DNA of 64,000 bases, taken from Micromonospora sp. M71_S20 (GTDB taxonomy: Bacteria > Actinomycetota > Actinomycetes > Mycobacteriales > Micromonosporaceae). The DNA lies in assembly GCF_003664255.1 (NCBI RefSeq), contig NZ_RCCV01000001.1:4588001-4652000 (forward strand), written 5' to 3'. The position numbers were made by a program, and so were the translations under genes. The notes under the pieces were generated by a model. The model was not told the DNA's origin. It searched no databases and saw only the letters and a list, made by a program, of their open reading frames with translations. Numbering within the stretch: the stretch's first letter is position 1; each line of letters begins with the position of its first letter. Positions 10,189 to 18,825 of this stretch are shown piece after piece.

Positions 10189-10741
10189 CCGGGTTCCACC
10201 TCGATCAGGCTCGGGCCCGTGGGGCCGGCGATGGTCGTCTCCCGCGACGGTAGGGCCGGAACCCTTCGGCGCCCGCCGAAACGTCGGCTGCCGGCGCGTG
10301 CGGTGCCGTCACGGTCGGACCACAGTCCCCTGCACGGATCGTCGCAACGGGTCGACGTCAGTCACACCGTCACGAAGGGTGACGGCCAGAGCCGGCCAGC
10401 CATCATGCCTCCGGCCCCTTTGCTCTGCATCCACATACGCAACAGATACGGACGGTCAGCGAGACATGCGCCCTCGATCATCGCGCCTCTTCGAATCTCC
10501 CAGTTCAGCCCGGTGGTGCGCCGACGAATGCAGAGCAAAGGGCGCGCAGGGCACCGGGCGCCCGGGACGTCGGCAGTTACGACGAGTGACCAACCCGGTC
10601 GTCATGAACGGTAACGATGGCGGCGACCGGGTCCCTCGCCGTCCGTCTCAAGGAATGAGGTCAGGGGTCGCCTCCAGAGATCGCCAACTGTCTCGAGAAA
10701 CGAGGTCCGAAGGCGCCGAGCAGGGCGGACGAGCGACCCGG
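10189..10741. other. 553-base stretch with no convincing gene
   Basis: Codon-position GC is not biased here and no frame gives a recognisable product. The stretch is less GC-rich than its surroundings between about 10420 and 10500. It holds a short inverted repeat CCGTCAC/GTGACGG at 10367-10385 and the 15-bp inverted repeat element listed separately (10416-10542). It separates the start of the PEP mutase homologue from the stop of an ArsR-type regulator, both on the minus strand, so promoter sequences for the former should lie near its left end. Confidence 0.6.
10416..10542. repeat. 127-bp element bounded by 15-bp perfect inverted repeats
   Basis: CCCTTTGCTCTGCAT at 10416-10430 is matched exactly in reverse complement by ATGCAGAGCAAAGGG at 10528-10542. 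The 97 bases between are less GC-rich than the flanks and have no open frame. A 15-bp exact match at this spacing is very unlikely by chance. It could be a dispersed extragenic repeat, a miniature mobile element or a long-stem RNA. No target-site duplication is apparent. Confidence 0.6.
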
Positions 10742-11500
10742 TCAGGCGCGACCGCTGCCGCGGTCAGGCGCGGTCGCGGGCGGCGCGAGGTCGGCCGGGG
10801 CGAGACCGAGTGCGGCGGCCAGCGCCGGAGCACCGTCCGGGGTCAGCCGGACCTCCCGTCCGCCGCCGCGGGTCAGCCAGCCCGCCTCGAAGAAGCGGGC
10901 GCACAGCGCCGCGCCCAACGCGCCGGCCAGGTGCGGCCGACGCTCGGTCCAGTCCAGGCAGTCGCGCAGCAGGGGACGGCGGGCGGCCCGCAACGGCGCG
11001 ATCGGCACCCCCAGCTCAGCCAACCAACTCCGCCCGGCCGAGGTGAGCGCCGACCCGCCGGTGCCGTCGAGCAGCCCGCGCGCGAGCAGCCTGTCGCGCA
11101 GCAGCACCCCGAGGTGCCCGGCCAGGTGGTCGTAGCAGGTGCGGGCGTACGCCAGGGCGGCGCCGGCACGGGCGGCGCGCAGCGAGCGGGCCGGCTCGGA
11201 CCGCCCCGGCGCGTAGCCGGCCAGATCCTCGACCAACTGGGCCGCCGAGGGGCCGGCGAGCTGGACGTAGCGGTGTCGTCCCTGCCGTTGCTCGACCAAC
11301 AGCCCGCCCCGGACCAGCCGGGTGAGGTGGTCGCTGGCGGTGGACGGGGCCACCCCGGCGAGTCGGGCCAGCTCCCCCGCCGTCCACGCCCGGCCGTCGA
11401 GTAGCGCCAGGCAGATGCGGGCCCGGGTGTCGTCGGCGAGCAGGGCGGCGAGCCGGGCCAGGGCCCGACCGTCCGGCGCGGGGATGGTCACGGACCCCAT
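10742..11500 (-). CDS. ArsR-type winged helix regulator with long C-terminal region
   Basis: The 252-residue protein has an N-terminal winged helix-turn-helix (about residues 12-85): ARLAALLADDTRARI, then WTAGELARLAGVAPSTASDHLTRLVRGGLL and a wing HRYVQL. No cysteine metal site is visible next to the recognition helix, so metal sensing is unlikely. The following 150 residues are Ala/Arg/Leu-rich helices of a kind seen in actinobacterial ArsR homologues, twice the length of a minimal ArsR protein. The ATG at 11498-11500 diverges from the GH43 gene, with two AACGTT palindromes between them. It may bind that region, although the palindrome looks more like a LacI-family site. Confidence 0.82.
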   Translation of the reverse strand: MGSVTIPAPDGRALARLAALLADDTRARICLALLDGRAWTAGELARLAGVAPSTASDHLTRLVRGGLLVEQRQGRHRYVQLAGPSAAQLVEDLAGYAPGRSEPARSLRAARAGAALAYARTCYDHLAGHLGVLLRDRLLARGLLDGTGGSALTSAGRSWLAELGVPIAPLRAARRPLLRDCLDWTERRPHLAGALGAALCARFFEAGWLTRGGGREVRLTPDGAPALAAALGLAPADLAPPATAPDRGSGRA

Positions 11501-11547
11501 GCTGGCACGGGCACCCTGCGGCCGGCACCGAAGCGTCGCCACGTCTT

Positions 11548-11571
11548 TACAACGTTGTATCCAACGTTGTA
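11548..11571. promoter_or_regulatory. Paired AACGTT palindromic operators upstream of the GH43 gene
   Basis: TACAACGTTGTA at 11548-11559 is a perfect 12-bp palindrome. A second copy of its core, CAACGTTGTA at 11562-11571, follows with centres 12 bases apart. The pair sits about 55-75 bases before the GH43 start codon and about 50 bases upstream of the divergent ArsR-type gene. Palindromes centred on CG with an AACGTT core are typical of LacI-family operators. The identical 12-mer occurs before the phytanoyl-CoA dioxygenase gene at 28866-28877. Confidence 0.65.
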
Positions 11572-11623
11572 CAAACGGACACGCACCGATCCTGATCGAA
11601 ATCCCGCACCCGAGGCAGGTCTG

Positions 11624-13843
11624 ATGGGACATCTCCGCCGCGCCGGGGCGCTCGCCGCCGCCATCGGTCTGGTCCTGGCCGCGACGGCGTCCGCGCCGGC
11701 CGCCGCCACACCCGATCCCCGCTACCGCAACCCCGTCTCGGCCGGGTTCGCCGACACCTTCGCCGACCCCGTGATCGTCCGCGGTGAGGACGGCTTCTGG
11801 TACGCGTACGGCACCACCGACCCGCTGCGCGAGGGCGAGGGGACGTTCCACGGGGTGCCCACCGCCCGCTCGGCCGACCTGGTCGACTGGACGTACGTCG
11901 GGGACGCCTTCGGCGCCGGCCAACGCCCGGCGTACGCGGCCCCTGGCGCCGGCTTCTGGGCCCCCGACGTGCGCCGGATCGGCGACCGCTGGGTCATGTA
12001 CGTGACCGTCACCGACACGACCGTCTCCCCCGACGGCGGTGACTTCGCCGTCGGCGCGGCCACCGCGCCCACCCCGACCGGCCCGTGGACCTTCGCCGAC
12101 GAGCCCGTGGTCGCGCCCCGCCCCGGCGGTGGCGGGGGCTGGCTGTGGACCATCGACCCGAGCCAGTTCACCGACGTCGACGGCCGGCACTACCTCTACC
12201 ACGGCAGCTACTACGGCGGCATCTCGGTGACCGAGCTCTCCGCCGACGGGCTGCGCGCCGTCGGCACGCCCACCCTGGTCGCCATCGACAACAAGTTCGA
12301 GGGCAGCCACGTGGTGCGCCACGACGGCTGGTACTACCTGTTCGCCTCCACGGCCAACTGCTGCGCCGGCCCGGCCACCGGCTACTCCGTGCACGTCGGC
12401 CGGTCCCGCGACCCGCGCGGGCCGTTCATCGACCGCGACGGCATCGCGCTGACCGCCTCCCGGGCCGGCGGCACGCCGGTGCTCACCCAGAACGGCAACC
12501 GGTGGATCGGCACCGGCCACAACGGGTTCCTCACCGACCTCTCCGGCCAGGACTGGATCGTCTACCACGCGATCGACCGCGCCGACCCGTACCTGGACGA
12601 GCCGTTCGGCATCAACGAGCGGCCGATGCTGCTGGACCGCCTCGACTGGATCGACGGCTGGCCGACGGTGAACGCCGGCGCCGGCCCCTCCGAGGGCGCC
12701 CGGCCCGCGCCGGTCACCACCGGCCGCGTGGACGAGCGCTTCGACGCCGGGCTGGCCGGCTGGCGACGCGGCACCGGGGACTGGCGGGTCGCCGACGGCC
12801 GGCTCACCGGCAGCGGCACGCTGACCAGCCGTACGACCGTGGGCGGGGACGTGCGCGCGGAGGCCGACCTGCGGCTGCCCGCCGGCGCAGCGGCCGGGCT
12901 CACGCTCGGCGACCGGGTCTCGGTGCGGGTGGACGCCGCCGCCGGCCGGCTGGTCGCCCGCGACGGCGACCGCACCGCGAGCGCGCCGTTGCCCGCCGGC
13001 TTCGACGCCGCGGCCGGGCACCACCTCGCCGTCGAGGTCCGCGGCCGGCACCTGGTCGCCGAGCTGAGCCCGGCGCGGCTCGGCGACCAGTTGGCGGTGG
13101 TGTCGCTGCCGCTGGCGCGGCCGGTGGCCGGGCGGCTCACGCTCACCGCGACCGGCGGGGCCGCCGGGTTCGACAACGTCAGCGTCGCCCGGCTGCACCG
13201 GCCGGTGCGCCACGCCGTGGCCGAGCCGCGGGCGGGCCGCCTGCTGCCGGCGTTCTCCGACGAGTTCACCGGCGGGCTGGACCCGGCGTGGCGGTGGGTC
13301 CGGCAGGACCCGGCGGCCACCGTGTCCGGCGGGGCGCTGCGCTGGCCGGTGCAGGGCGCCGACCTGACCGGCACCGGCAACACCGCCGGCGTGCTGCTGC
13401 GCGACGCGCCCGGCGGCGACTACGTCGTGGAGACGAAGGTGACCCTGGACCTCGGCGAGGAGACCGTCCGCAACTACCAGCAGGCCGGGCTGGTCGCCTA
13501 CGTCGACGACGACCGGTTCGCCCGGCTGGCGCAGGTCGCCATCTGGAACACCCGGCAGGTGGAGTACGGCTACGAGCTGCCCTTCGCCGGCCAGCCGGTC
13601 TACGGCGGCAACATCGTCGGCACCCCGGCGACCACCACCTGGCTGCGGCTGGCGCACAAGGTCGACCCGGCCACCGGCGAGCACGAGTTCCGGGCCGGCT
13701 CCAGCCGGGACGGGCGGAACTGGACGTGGGGCGGGGTGTGGACCTTCCCTGCCGACACCACCCCCCGGATCGGGCTGGTCGCGCACGGCGGCGCCGACCC
13801 GGCGGTCACCGCGCGCTTCGACTACCTGCGCTTCCACCGCTGA
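11624..13843 (+). CDS. Secreted glycoside hydrolase family 43 enzyme with C-terminal beta-sandwich domains
   Basis: The 739-residue protein starts MGHLRRAGAL with a signal peptide ending near residue 28. Residues about 32-370 form the five-bladed GH43 propeller. The three catalytic carboxylates are visible: general base D48 in FADPVIV, pKa modulator D178 in TIDPSQF, and acid E226 in KFEGSHV. GH43 members release L-arabinose or D-xylose from plant polysaccharides. Residues about 375-555 and 570-739 look like two laminin-G/DUF1349-type sandwiches, beginning DERFDAG and SDEFTGG, probably for binding or shaping the active site. The ATG is preceded by GAGGCAGG. Two operator-like palindromes upstream suggest sugar-responsive repression. 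Confidence 0.9.
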   Translation: MGHLRRAGALAAAIGLVLAATASAPAAATPDPRYRNPVSAGFADTFADPVIVRGEDGFWYAYGTTDPLREGEGTFHGVPTARSADLVDWTYVGDAFGAGQRPAYAAPGAGFWAPDVRRIGDRWVMYVTVTDTTVSPDGGDFAVGAATAPTPTGPWTFADEPVVAPRPGGGGGWLWTIDPSQFTDVDGRHYLYHGSYYGGISVTELSADGLRAVGTPTLVAIDNKFEGSHVVRHDGWYYLFASTANCCAGPATGYSVHVGRSRDPRGPFIDRDGIALTASRAGGTPVLTQNGNRWIGTGHNGFLTDLSGQDWIVYHAIDRADPYLDEPFGINERPMLLDRLDWIDGWPTVNAGAGPSEGARPAPVTTGRVDERFDAGLAGWRRGTGDWRVADGRLTGSGTLTSRTTVGGDVRAEADLRLPAGAAAGLTLGDRVSVRVDAAAGRLVARDGDRTASAPLPAGFDAAAGHHLAVEVRGRHLVAELSPARLGDQLAVVSLPLARPVAGRLTLTATGGAAGFDNVSVARLHRPVRHAVAEPRAGRLLPAFSDEFTGGLDPAWRWVRQDPAATVSGGALRWPVQGADLTGTGNTAGVLLRDAPGGDYVVETKVTLDLGEETVRNYQQAGLVAYVDDDRFARLAQVAIWNTRQVEYGYELPFAGQPVYGGNIVGTPATTTWLRLAHKVDPATGEHEFRAGSSRDGRNWTWGGVWTFPADTTPRIGLVAHGGADPAVTARFDYLRFHR

Positions 13844-13857
13844 GCCCCGCGATCGGT

Positions 13858-13885
13858 CGGGCCCCCGCCGGACGGTGGGGGCCCG
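13858..13885. terminator. Hairpin terminator after the GH43 gene
   Basis: A 12-bp stem (CGGGCCCCCGCC with one G-U pair on the other arm) closes a 4-base loop, 15 bases after the GH43 stop. It also lies downstream of the convergent 2H phosphoesterase gene, so it may serve both. Confidence 0.75.
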
Positions 13886-13924
13886 GTCCCGTCCCGGGCG
13901 CCCGGCGGGGCGCGCCCCCAGCTG

Positions 13925-14452
13925 TCAGGTGCGGTGGTCGGCGCCGCCGAGCGGGCTGACCGTCCGGCTCTGTCCGTCGTAGCTGCGCCCGGCGACGAAG
14001 GCACCGTCGGGGCGGTCGGCGCCCGCCACCGCGCGGGCCAGCCGGCGGTCGGCGTCGCGGAAGCGCAGCGCCAGGCTCAGGTGCGGGCACCAGCGCCCCG
14101 GCGCGTGCCAGGGACGCTGGCCCGGCGCCCCGGCGAGGACGTCCCACACCGACGCGTGCAGGGCGGTCAGCTCCGGCGACGGATGCACCAGCCACACCAG
14201 CGGGGCGCTGCCGTCGAGCACCGCGATCCGGTCCAGCCGCACGGGCAGGGGCAACGCCGCCTCGAACAGGTCGACCAGCCGCCGCTGCGCGCCGGGCGGG
14301 AAGTCGTCGACCGCGGCGAGGGTCAGGTGCGGCCGGTTCGTCGGGTGGGCGTTGCGGGCCAGGCTGGGCAGCCCCACCGCGGCCAGCCGCTGCCAGGCGC
14401 CGCGCACGGCGGCCTCCAGGTCGGGCGAGCAGACCAGTTCGACCGTACGCAC
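13925..14452 (-). CDS. 2'-5' RNA ligase / 2H phosphoesterase family protein
   Basis: This 175-residue protein has the two HxTx-type motifs of the 2H superfamily: PHLTLAA (H42) and CPHLSLAL (H124), the second with serine in the threonine position. The pair lies in a two-lobed fold that acts on 2',3'-cyclic phosphates or 2'-5' linkages in RNA. Length is normal. The start codon is a GTG at 14450-14452, just before the first conserved strand RTVELVCSP. The gene stands between a terminator and the divergent DEAD-box helicase gene, and a shared role in RNA metabolism is possible but not shown. Confidence 0.85.
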   Translation of the reverse strand: MRTVELVCSPDLEAAVRGAWQRLAAVGLPSLARNAHPTNRPHLTLAAVDDFPPGAQRRLVDLFEAALPLPVRLDRIAVLDGSAPLVWLVHPSPELTALHASVWDVLAGAPGQRPWHAPGRWCPHLSLALRFRDADRRLARAVAGADRPDGAFVAGRSYDGQSRTVSPLGGADHRT

Positions 14453-14564
14453 GCCGCCAGGCTAGCCCCCGGGGCACGGCGACGGGCGCCCGCCGGACCC
14501 GCGCGGACGCCCGTTGTGCCGGTCGGCGAAACGGCGTCGCGGCGGTGATGAAAAGCTTGGCGGC

Positions 14565-16361
14565 ATGAGTTCCGCACCCGTACGGCACGACCCGCCCACC
14601 GAGCCCGGCCCCGACGCCCTCGACGACACGAGCGCCTTCGCGGACCTCGGGCTGCGCGCCGAGTTGCTGGGCGCGCTGACCGCCCTGGGCTACGAGGAGC
14701 CCACCCCGATCCAGCGGGAGGCCATCCCACCCCTGCTGGCCGGTCGGGACCTGCTGGGCCAGGCCGCGACGGGTACGGGCAAGACGGCCGCCTTCGCGCT
14801 GCCGCTGTTGCAGCGGATGCCCGACGACCGGCCCGGCGGCGCCCCGGTGGCGCTCGTGCTGGTGCCGACCCGCGAACTCGCGGTGCAGGTCTCCGAGGCG
14901 TTCCACCGCTACGGCAAGGACCTGGGCGCGCGGGTGCTGCCGATCTACGGCGGGCAGCCGATCGGCCGGCAGCTGCGCGCCCTGGACCTCGGGGTCGACG
15001 TCGTGGTCGCCACCCCGGGCCGCGCGCTGGACCACATCGCCCGGGGCACGCTCGACCTGGGCTCGCTGGCCACGGTGGTGCTCGACGAGGCCGACGAGAT
15101 GCTCGACATGGGCTTCGCCGAGGACATCGAGGCGATCCTGGAGCACGCGCCGGAGCAGCGCCAGACGGTGCTCTTCTCGGCGACGATGCCGGCGCGCATC
15201 GACGGGCTGGCCCGCAAGCACCTGACCGACCCGGTACGCATCCTCATCGCCCGCGAGCAGACGGTGGCCGGCGAGGCGCCCCGGGTGCGGCAGAGCGCGT
15301 ACATCGTCGCCCGGGCGCACAAGCCGGCAGCGCTGGGCCGGGTGCTGGACGTCGAGTCCCCCACGGCGGCGATCGTCTTCTGCCGCAGCCGGGAGGAGGT
15401 CGACCGGCTCACCGAGACCATGAACGGCCGGGGCTACCGGGCCGAGGCGCTGCACGGCGGGATGAGCCAGGAGCAGCGCGACCGGGTGATGGGCCGGCTG
15501 CGCACCGGCACCGCGGACCTGCTGGTGGCCACCGACGTGGCCGCCCGTGGCCTGGACGTCGAGCAGCTCACCCACGTGGTCAACTACGACGTCCCGTCGG
15601 CCCCCGAGTCGTACGTGCACCGGATCGGGCGGGTCGGCCGGGCCGGGCGGGAGGGCGTGGCGATCACCCTCGCCGAGCCGCGCGAGCACCGGATGCTCAA
15701 GACCATCGAGCGGGTCACCGGCCAGCGCATCGCCATCGACAAGATCCCGACGGTGGCGGACATGCGCACCCGGCGGTTGGAGCTGACCCAGGGCGCCCTG
15801 CGGGAGAGCCTGCTGGAAGACGACCTCGACCCGTACCGGGCGATCGTCGAGTCGTTGACCGACGAGTTCGACCTGGTGGAGGTGGCGCTCGCGGCGGTGA
15901 AGCTGGCGCACGAGGCGACGTCGCCGGGCTCGGACGACGAGGAGGAGATCCCCCAGGTCCCCGTCCGGGGCCCGCGCGAGGGGCGGCCGGAGGCCGGTGG
16001 CCGGGGCGAGCGGCGGGGCGGTGCCCGGCCCCGCACCGGCGGCACCACCCAGGTCTTCATCGGGCTGGGCCGGCGCGCCGGGGTCCGCCCGCAGGACCTG
16101 GTGGGCGCGATCACCGGCGAGACCGGGATCAGCGGCCGGGACATCGGCTCGATCGAGATCGCCGACCGGTTCTCGCTGGTGGAGGTGCCCCAGACCGTCG
16201 CCGACGAGGTGATCGCGGGGCTGCGTGGCAGCACCATCAAGGGCCGCAAGGCGACCGTACGCCGGGACCGTGACGGCGACGGCGGCGGCGAGCGCCGCTT
16301 CGACGGGGCCGACCGGCGCGAGCGCCGCGACCGGGACTTCGACCGGCGCGACCGCCGCTAG
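14565..16361 (+). CDS. DEAD-box RNA helicase with DbpA-type RNA-binding domain
   Basis: The 598-residue protein unwinds RNA with ATP. Motifs in order: an FADLGL and PTPIQREAIP Q-motif, Walker A ATGTGKT near residue 66, PTRELA, the DEAD box VLDEADEM, SATMP, then the second RecA domain ending HRIGRVGRAGREG. Residues about 490-570 match the DbpA RNA-binding domain (FIGLGRRAGVRPQDLVGAI, then IGSIEIADRFSLVEVP). The tail is Arg/Asp-rich. This layout is the DeaD/CsdA type, used in ribosome assembly and cold growth. The ATG at 14565 is the first in frame with the conserved sequence. It is followed by a large inverted repeat that can terminate transcription. Confidence 0.93.
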   Translation: MSSAPVRHDPPTEPGPDALDDTSAFADLGLRAELLGALTALGYEEPTPIQREAIPPLLAGRDLLGQAATGTGKTAAFALPLLQRMPDDRPGGAPVALVLVPTRELAVQVSEAFHRYGKDLGARVLPIYGGQPIGRQLRALDLGVDVVVATPGRALDHIARGTLDLGSLATVVLDEADEMLDMGFAEDIEAILEHAPEQRQTVLFSATMPARIDGLARKHLTDPVRILIAREQTVAGEAPRVRQSAYIVARAHKPAALGRVLDVESPTAAIVFCRSREEVDRLTETMNGRGYRAEALHGGMSQEQRDRVMGRLRTGTADLLVATDVAARGLDVEQLTHVVNYDVPSAPESYVHRIGRVGRAGREGVAITLAEPREHRMLKTIERVTGQRIAIDKIPTVADMRTRRLELTQGALRESLLEDDLDPYRAIVESLTDEFDLVEVALAAVKLAHEATSPGSDDEEEIPQVPVRGPREGRPEAGGRGERRGGARPRTGGTTQVFIGLGRRAGVRPQDLVGAITGETGISGRDIGSIEIADRFSLVEVPQTVADEVIAGLRGSTIKGRKATVRRDRDGDGGGERRFDGADRRERRDRDFDRRDRR

Positions 16362-16370
16362 GACGCTGCG

Positions 16371-16442
16371 GGCAGGGGCCCTTCCCCTCCCCGCGCTTCC
16401 GATCGAGGGAAGGGGCCCCTGCCGCGTGGCGGGGGCCCCTTT
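16371..16442. repeat. GGGGCCCCTT-type extragenic inverted repeat, likely terminator
   Basis: The arm GGCAGGGGCCCTTCCC (16371-16386) pairs with GGGAAGGGGCCCCTGCC (16407-16423) with one bulged base, and a third copy of the motif, GGCGGGGGCCCCTTT, follows at 16428-16442. The element fills the gap between the convergent helicase and lon genes. I recall similar GGGGCCCCTT elements as common between Micromonospora genes; that recollection could not be checked here. Confidence 0.7.
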
Positions 16443-16451
16443 CTCGACGCC

Positions 16452-18782
16452 TCAGGCGGCGGCGAGCGCCGGATCGGGGCGGGTGTCGGCGTCGGCCGGG
16501 CGCAGCGCCAGGGCGAGCACGTCGGCGACGTCGGCCAGGGTGTGCACGGTCAGCGCCTCCCGGACCTCGGCGGGCAGGTCGTCGAGGTCCGGTTCGTTGC
16601 GGGCCGGGATGATCACCTCGGTCAGGCCGGCCCGGTGGGCGGCGAGCAGCTTCTGCTTCACCCCGCCGATGGGCAGCACCCGGCCGGAGAGGGTCACCTC
16701 GCCGGTCATCCCGAATTCGGGTCGCACCGGCCGGCCGCTGGCCAGCGACGCCAGGGCGGTCACCATGGTGATGCCGGCGCTGGGGCCGTCCTTCGGCACC
16801 GCGCCCGCCGGCACGTGCAGGTGGATCCGCCGGCCGGCGAGGGCGTTCGGGTCGAGTCCGAGCCGGCGCCCGTTGGAGCGCAGGTACGACAGCGCGATGT
16901 GCGCCGACTCCTTCATGACGTCGCCGAGCTGGCCGGTGAGGGTCAGCCCCGGCTCGCCCTCCATGCTGGTCGCCTCGATGAAGAGCACGTCGCCCCCGGC
17001 TCCGGTGACCGCCAGGCCGGTGGCCACGCCGGGCACGGCCGTGCGCTCCGCCGACTCCGGGGTGAACTTCGGCCGCCCGAGGTAGGTGGCGAGGTTGCCG
17101 GTGTCGACGCGGACCGGTGCCGGGTCGGTCGCCAGGGCCACCGCGACCTTGCGGAGGATCTTCGCCAGGGACCGTTCGAGCTGCCGCACGCCGGCCTCTC
17201 GGGTGTACTCACCCGCGATCCGGGCGAGGGCCTCGTCGGCGACGTCGACCTCCTCGGCGGTGAGCCCGGCCCGCTCGCGCTGCCGGGGCAGCAGGTGGTC
17301 CCGGGCGATGGCGACCTTCTCCTCCTCCGTGTACCCGTCGAGGGTGACCAGTTCCATCCGGTCCAGCAGCGGGCCGGGGACGGCCTCCACCACATTGGCG
17401 GTGGCCAGGAAGAGCACGTCCGACAGGTCGAGGTCGACCTCGAGGTAGTGGTCGCGGAAGGTGTGGTTCTGCGCCGGGTCGAGCACCTCGAGCAGGGCGG
17501 CGGCCGGGTCGCCGGAGTAGCCGGCGGCGAGCTTGTCGACCTCGTCGAGGAGCACGACCGGGTTCATCGAGCCGGCCTCGCGCAGGGCGCGCACGATCCG
17601 GCCGGGCAGCGCGCCGACGTAGGTGCGCCGGTGGCCACGGATCTCCGCCTCGTCGCGTACGCCGCCGAGGGAGACCCGGACGAAGTTGCGGCCGAGCGCG
17701 TGGGCGATCGACTCGCCGAGGCTGGTCTTGCCGACGCCGGGCGGGCCGGCGAGGGCGAGCACCGCGCCGGAGCCCCGGCCGCCGACGACGCCGAGGTTGC
17801 GCTCGGCCCGCCGGTTGCGCACGGCGAGGTACTCCAGGATGCGGTCCTTCACGTCGGCCAGGCCGGCGTGGTCGGCGTCGAGCACGGCGCGGGCCGCGGC
17901 CAGGTCGGTGTTGTCCTCGGTACGGGTGCCCCACGGCATCTCCAGCACCGTGTCGAGCCAGGTCCGGATCCAGCCCGCCTCCGGGGAGGCGTCGCTGGCG
18001 CGTTCCAGCTTGCCGACCTCGCGCAGCGCCGCCTCGCGGACCTTGTCGGGCAGGTCGGCGGCCTCCACGCGGGCGCGGTAGTCGGCGGAGCCGTCCGGCT
18101 CGTCCTCGCCGAGTTCCTTGCGGATGGCGGAGAGCTGCTGGCGCAGCAGGAACTCCCGCTGGGACTTCTCCAGCCCTTCGCGGACGTCGGTGCTGATCTG
18201 CTCGGCGATCTCCTGCTCGGCCAGGTGGTCCTTCACCCAGCCGACGAGCAGTTCCAGCCGGGCGGTGACGTCCGGCGCGGCGAGCAGCTCGGTCTTCTGG
18301 GCGAGGCTGAGCCAGGAGACGTAGCCGGCCGAGTCGGCCAGCTCGGAGAGGTCGGTCATCCGCTCGATCGCGTCGATGACCTGCCAGGCGCCGCGCTGCT
18401 GGAGCACGGACGTCATCAGGGCGCGGTACTCGCGGGCGAGTTCGCGGGCGCGGCCGGCGGGGGCGGGTTCGTCGAGTTCGGTCGCCTCGACCCAGAGGGC
18501 GGCGCCGGGCCCGGGTACGCCGGAGCCGATCCGGGCGCGCGACAGGCCGCGGACGACGGCGGCCGGTTCGCCGCTGGGCAGCCGGCCGACCTTCTCGATG
18601 GTGGCGACCGCGCCGACGGGGCCGTACTCGCCGTCGAGGCGGGGCACGGCGAGCAGCTTGCCCTCGCCGGTGGCGCGGGCCGCGTCGACGGCGGCCTGGG
18701 TGGTCGGGTCGAGGGTCACCGGGATCACCATGCCGGGCAGGAGCACGGCGTCGGTCAGGGGAAGTACCGGGAGAGTTGCCAT
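16452..18782 (-). CDS. lon: Lon ATP-dependent protease
   Basis: The 776-residue enzyme degrades damaged and regulatory proteins. The N-terminal substrate-binding domain begins LPVLPLTDAVLLPGMVIP, followed by a helical region, the AAA module with Walker A GPPGVGKTS and Walker B VVLLDEVDK, and the protease domain with the Ser-Lys dyad S668 (KDGPSAGI) and K709 (IGGVKQK). The start at 18780-18782 (MATLPVLPL) is where conservation begins. Twenty-three bases upstream of the start is an HspR-type HAIR operator, so heat-shock control by HspR/DnaK is expected, as is known for lon in Streptomyces. It converges with the helicase gene. Confidence 0.96.
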   Translation of the reverse strand: MATLPVLPLTDAVLLPGMVIPVTLDPTTQAAVDAARATGEGKLLAVPRLDGEYGPVGAVATIEKVGRLPSGEPAAVVRGLSRARIGSGVPGPGAALWVEATELDEPAPAGRARELAREYRALMTSVLQQRGAWQVIDAIERMTDLSELADSAGYVSWLSLAQKTELLAAPDVTARLELLVGWVKDHLAEQEIAEQISTDVREGLEKSQREFLLRQQLSAIRKELGEDEPDGSADYRARVEAADLPDKVREAALREVGKLERASDASPEAGWIRTWLDTVLEMPWGTRTEDNTDLAAARAVLDADHAGLADVKDRILEYLAVRNRRAERNLGVVGGRGSGAVLALAGPPGVGKTSLGESIAHALGRNFVRVSLGGVRDEAEIRGHRRTYVGALPGRIVRALREAGSMNPVVLLDEVDKLAAGYSGDPAAALLEVLDPAQNHTFRDHYLEVDLDLSDVLFLATANVVEAVPGPLLDRMELVTLDGYTEEEKVAIARDHLLPRQRERAGLTAEEVDVADEALARIAGEYTREAGVRQLERSLAKILRKVAVALATDPAPVRVDTGNLATYLGRPKFTPESAERTAVPGVATGLAVTGAGGDVLFIEATSMEGEPGLTLTGQLGDVMKESAHIALSYLRSNGRRLGLDPNALAGRRIHLHVPAGAVPKDGPSAGITMVTALASLASGRPVRPEFGMTGEVTLSGRVLPIGGVKQKLLAAHRAGLTEVIIPARNEPDLDDLPAEVREALTVHTLADVADVLALALRPADADTRPDPALAAA

Positions 18783-18804
18783 CGAACACCTGCTATCGCG
18801 TTGA

Positions 18805-18825
18805 GTTGAGCGTGTCCAACTCAAG
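18805..18825 (-). promoter_or_regulatory. HAIR operator (HspR binding site) upstream of lon
   Basis: On the minus strand the sequence reads CTTGAGT, seven bases, then GCTCAAC, against the HAIR consensus CTTGAGT-N7-ACTCAAG; the left arm is perfect and the right arm has two mismatches. It lies 23-43 bases before the lon start codon. HspR represses dnaK, clpB and, in Streptomyces, lon through this element. The site overlaps the stop codon of the gene upstream. Confidence 0.8.

Noticed and set aside
10742..13837. A 1031-codon open frame on the minus strand across the GH43 gene
   Set aside because: It is the antisense of a secreted GH43 enzyme with intact catalytic residues. Its product is Arg/Gly/Asp-rich low complexity, typical of long antisense frames in high-GC DNA. 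Only its last 252 codons, the ArsR-type gene, are real.
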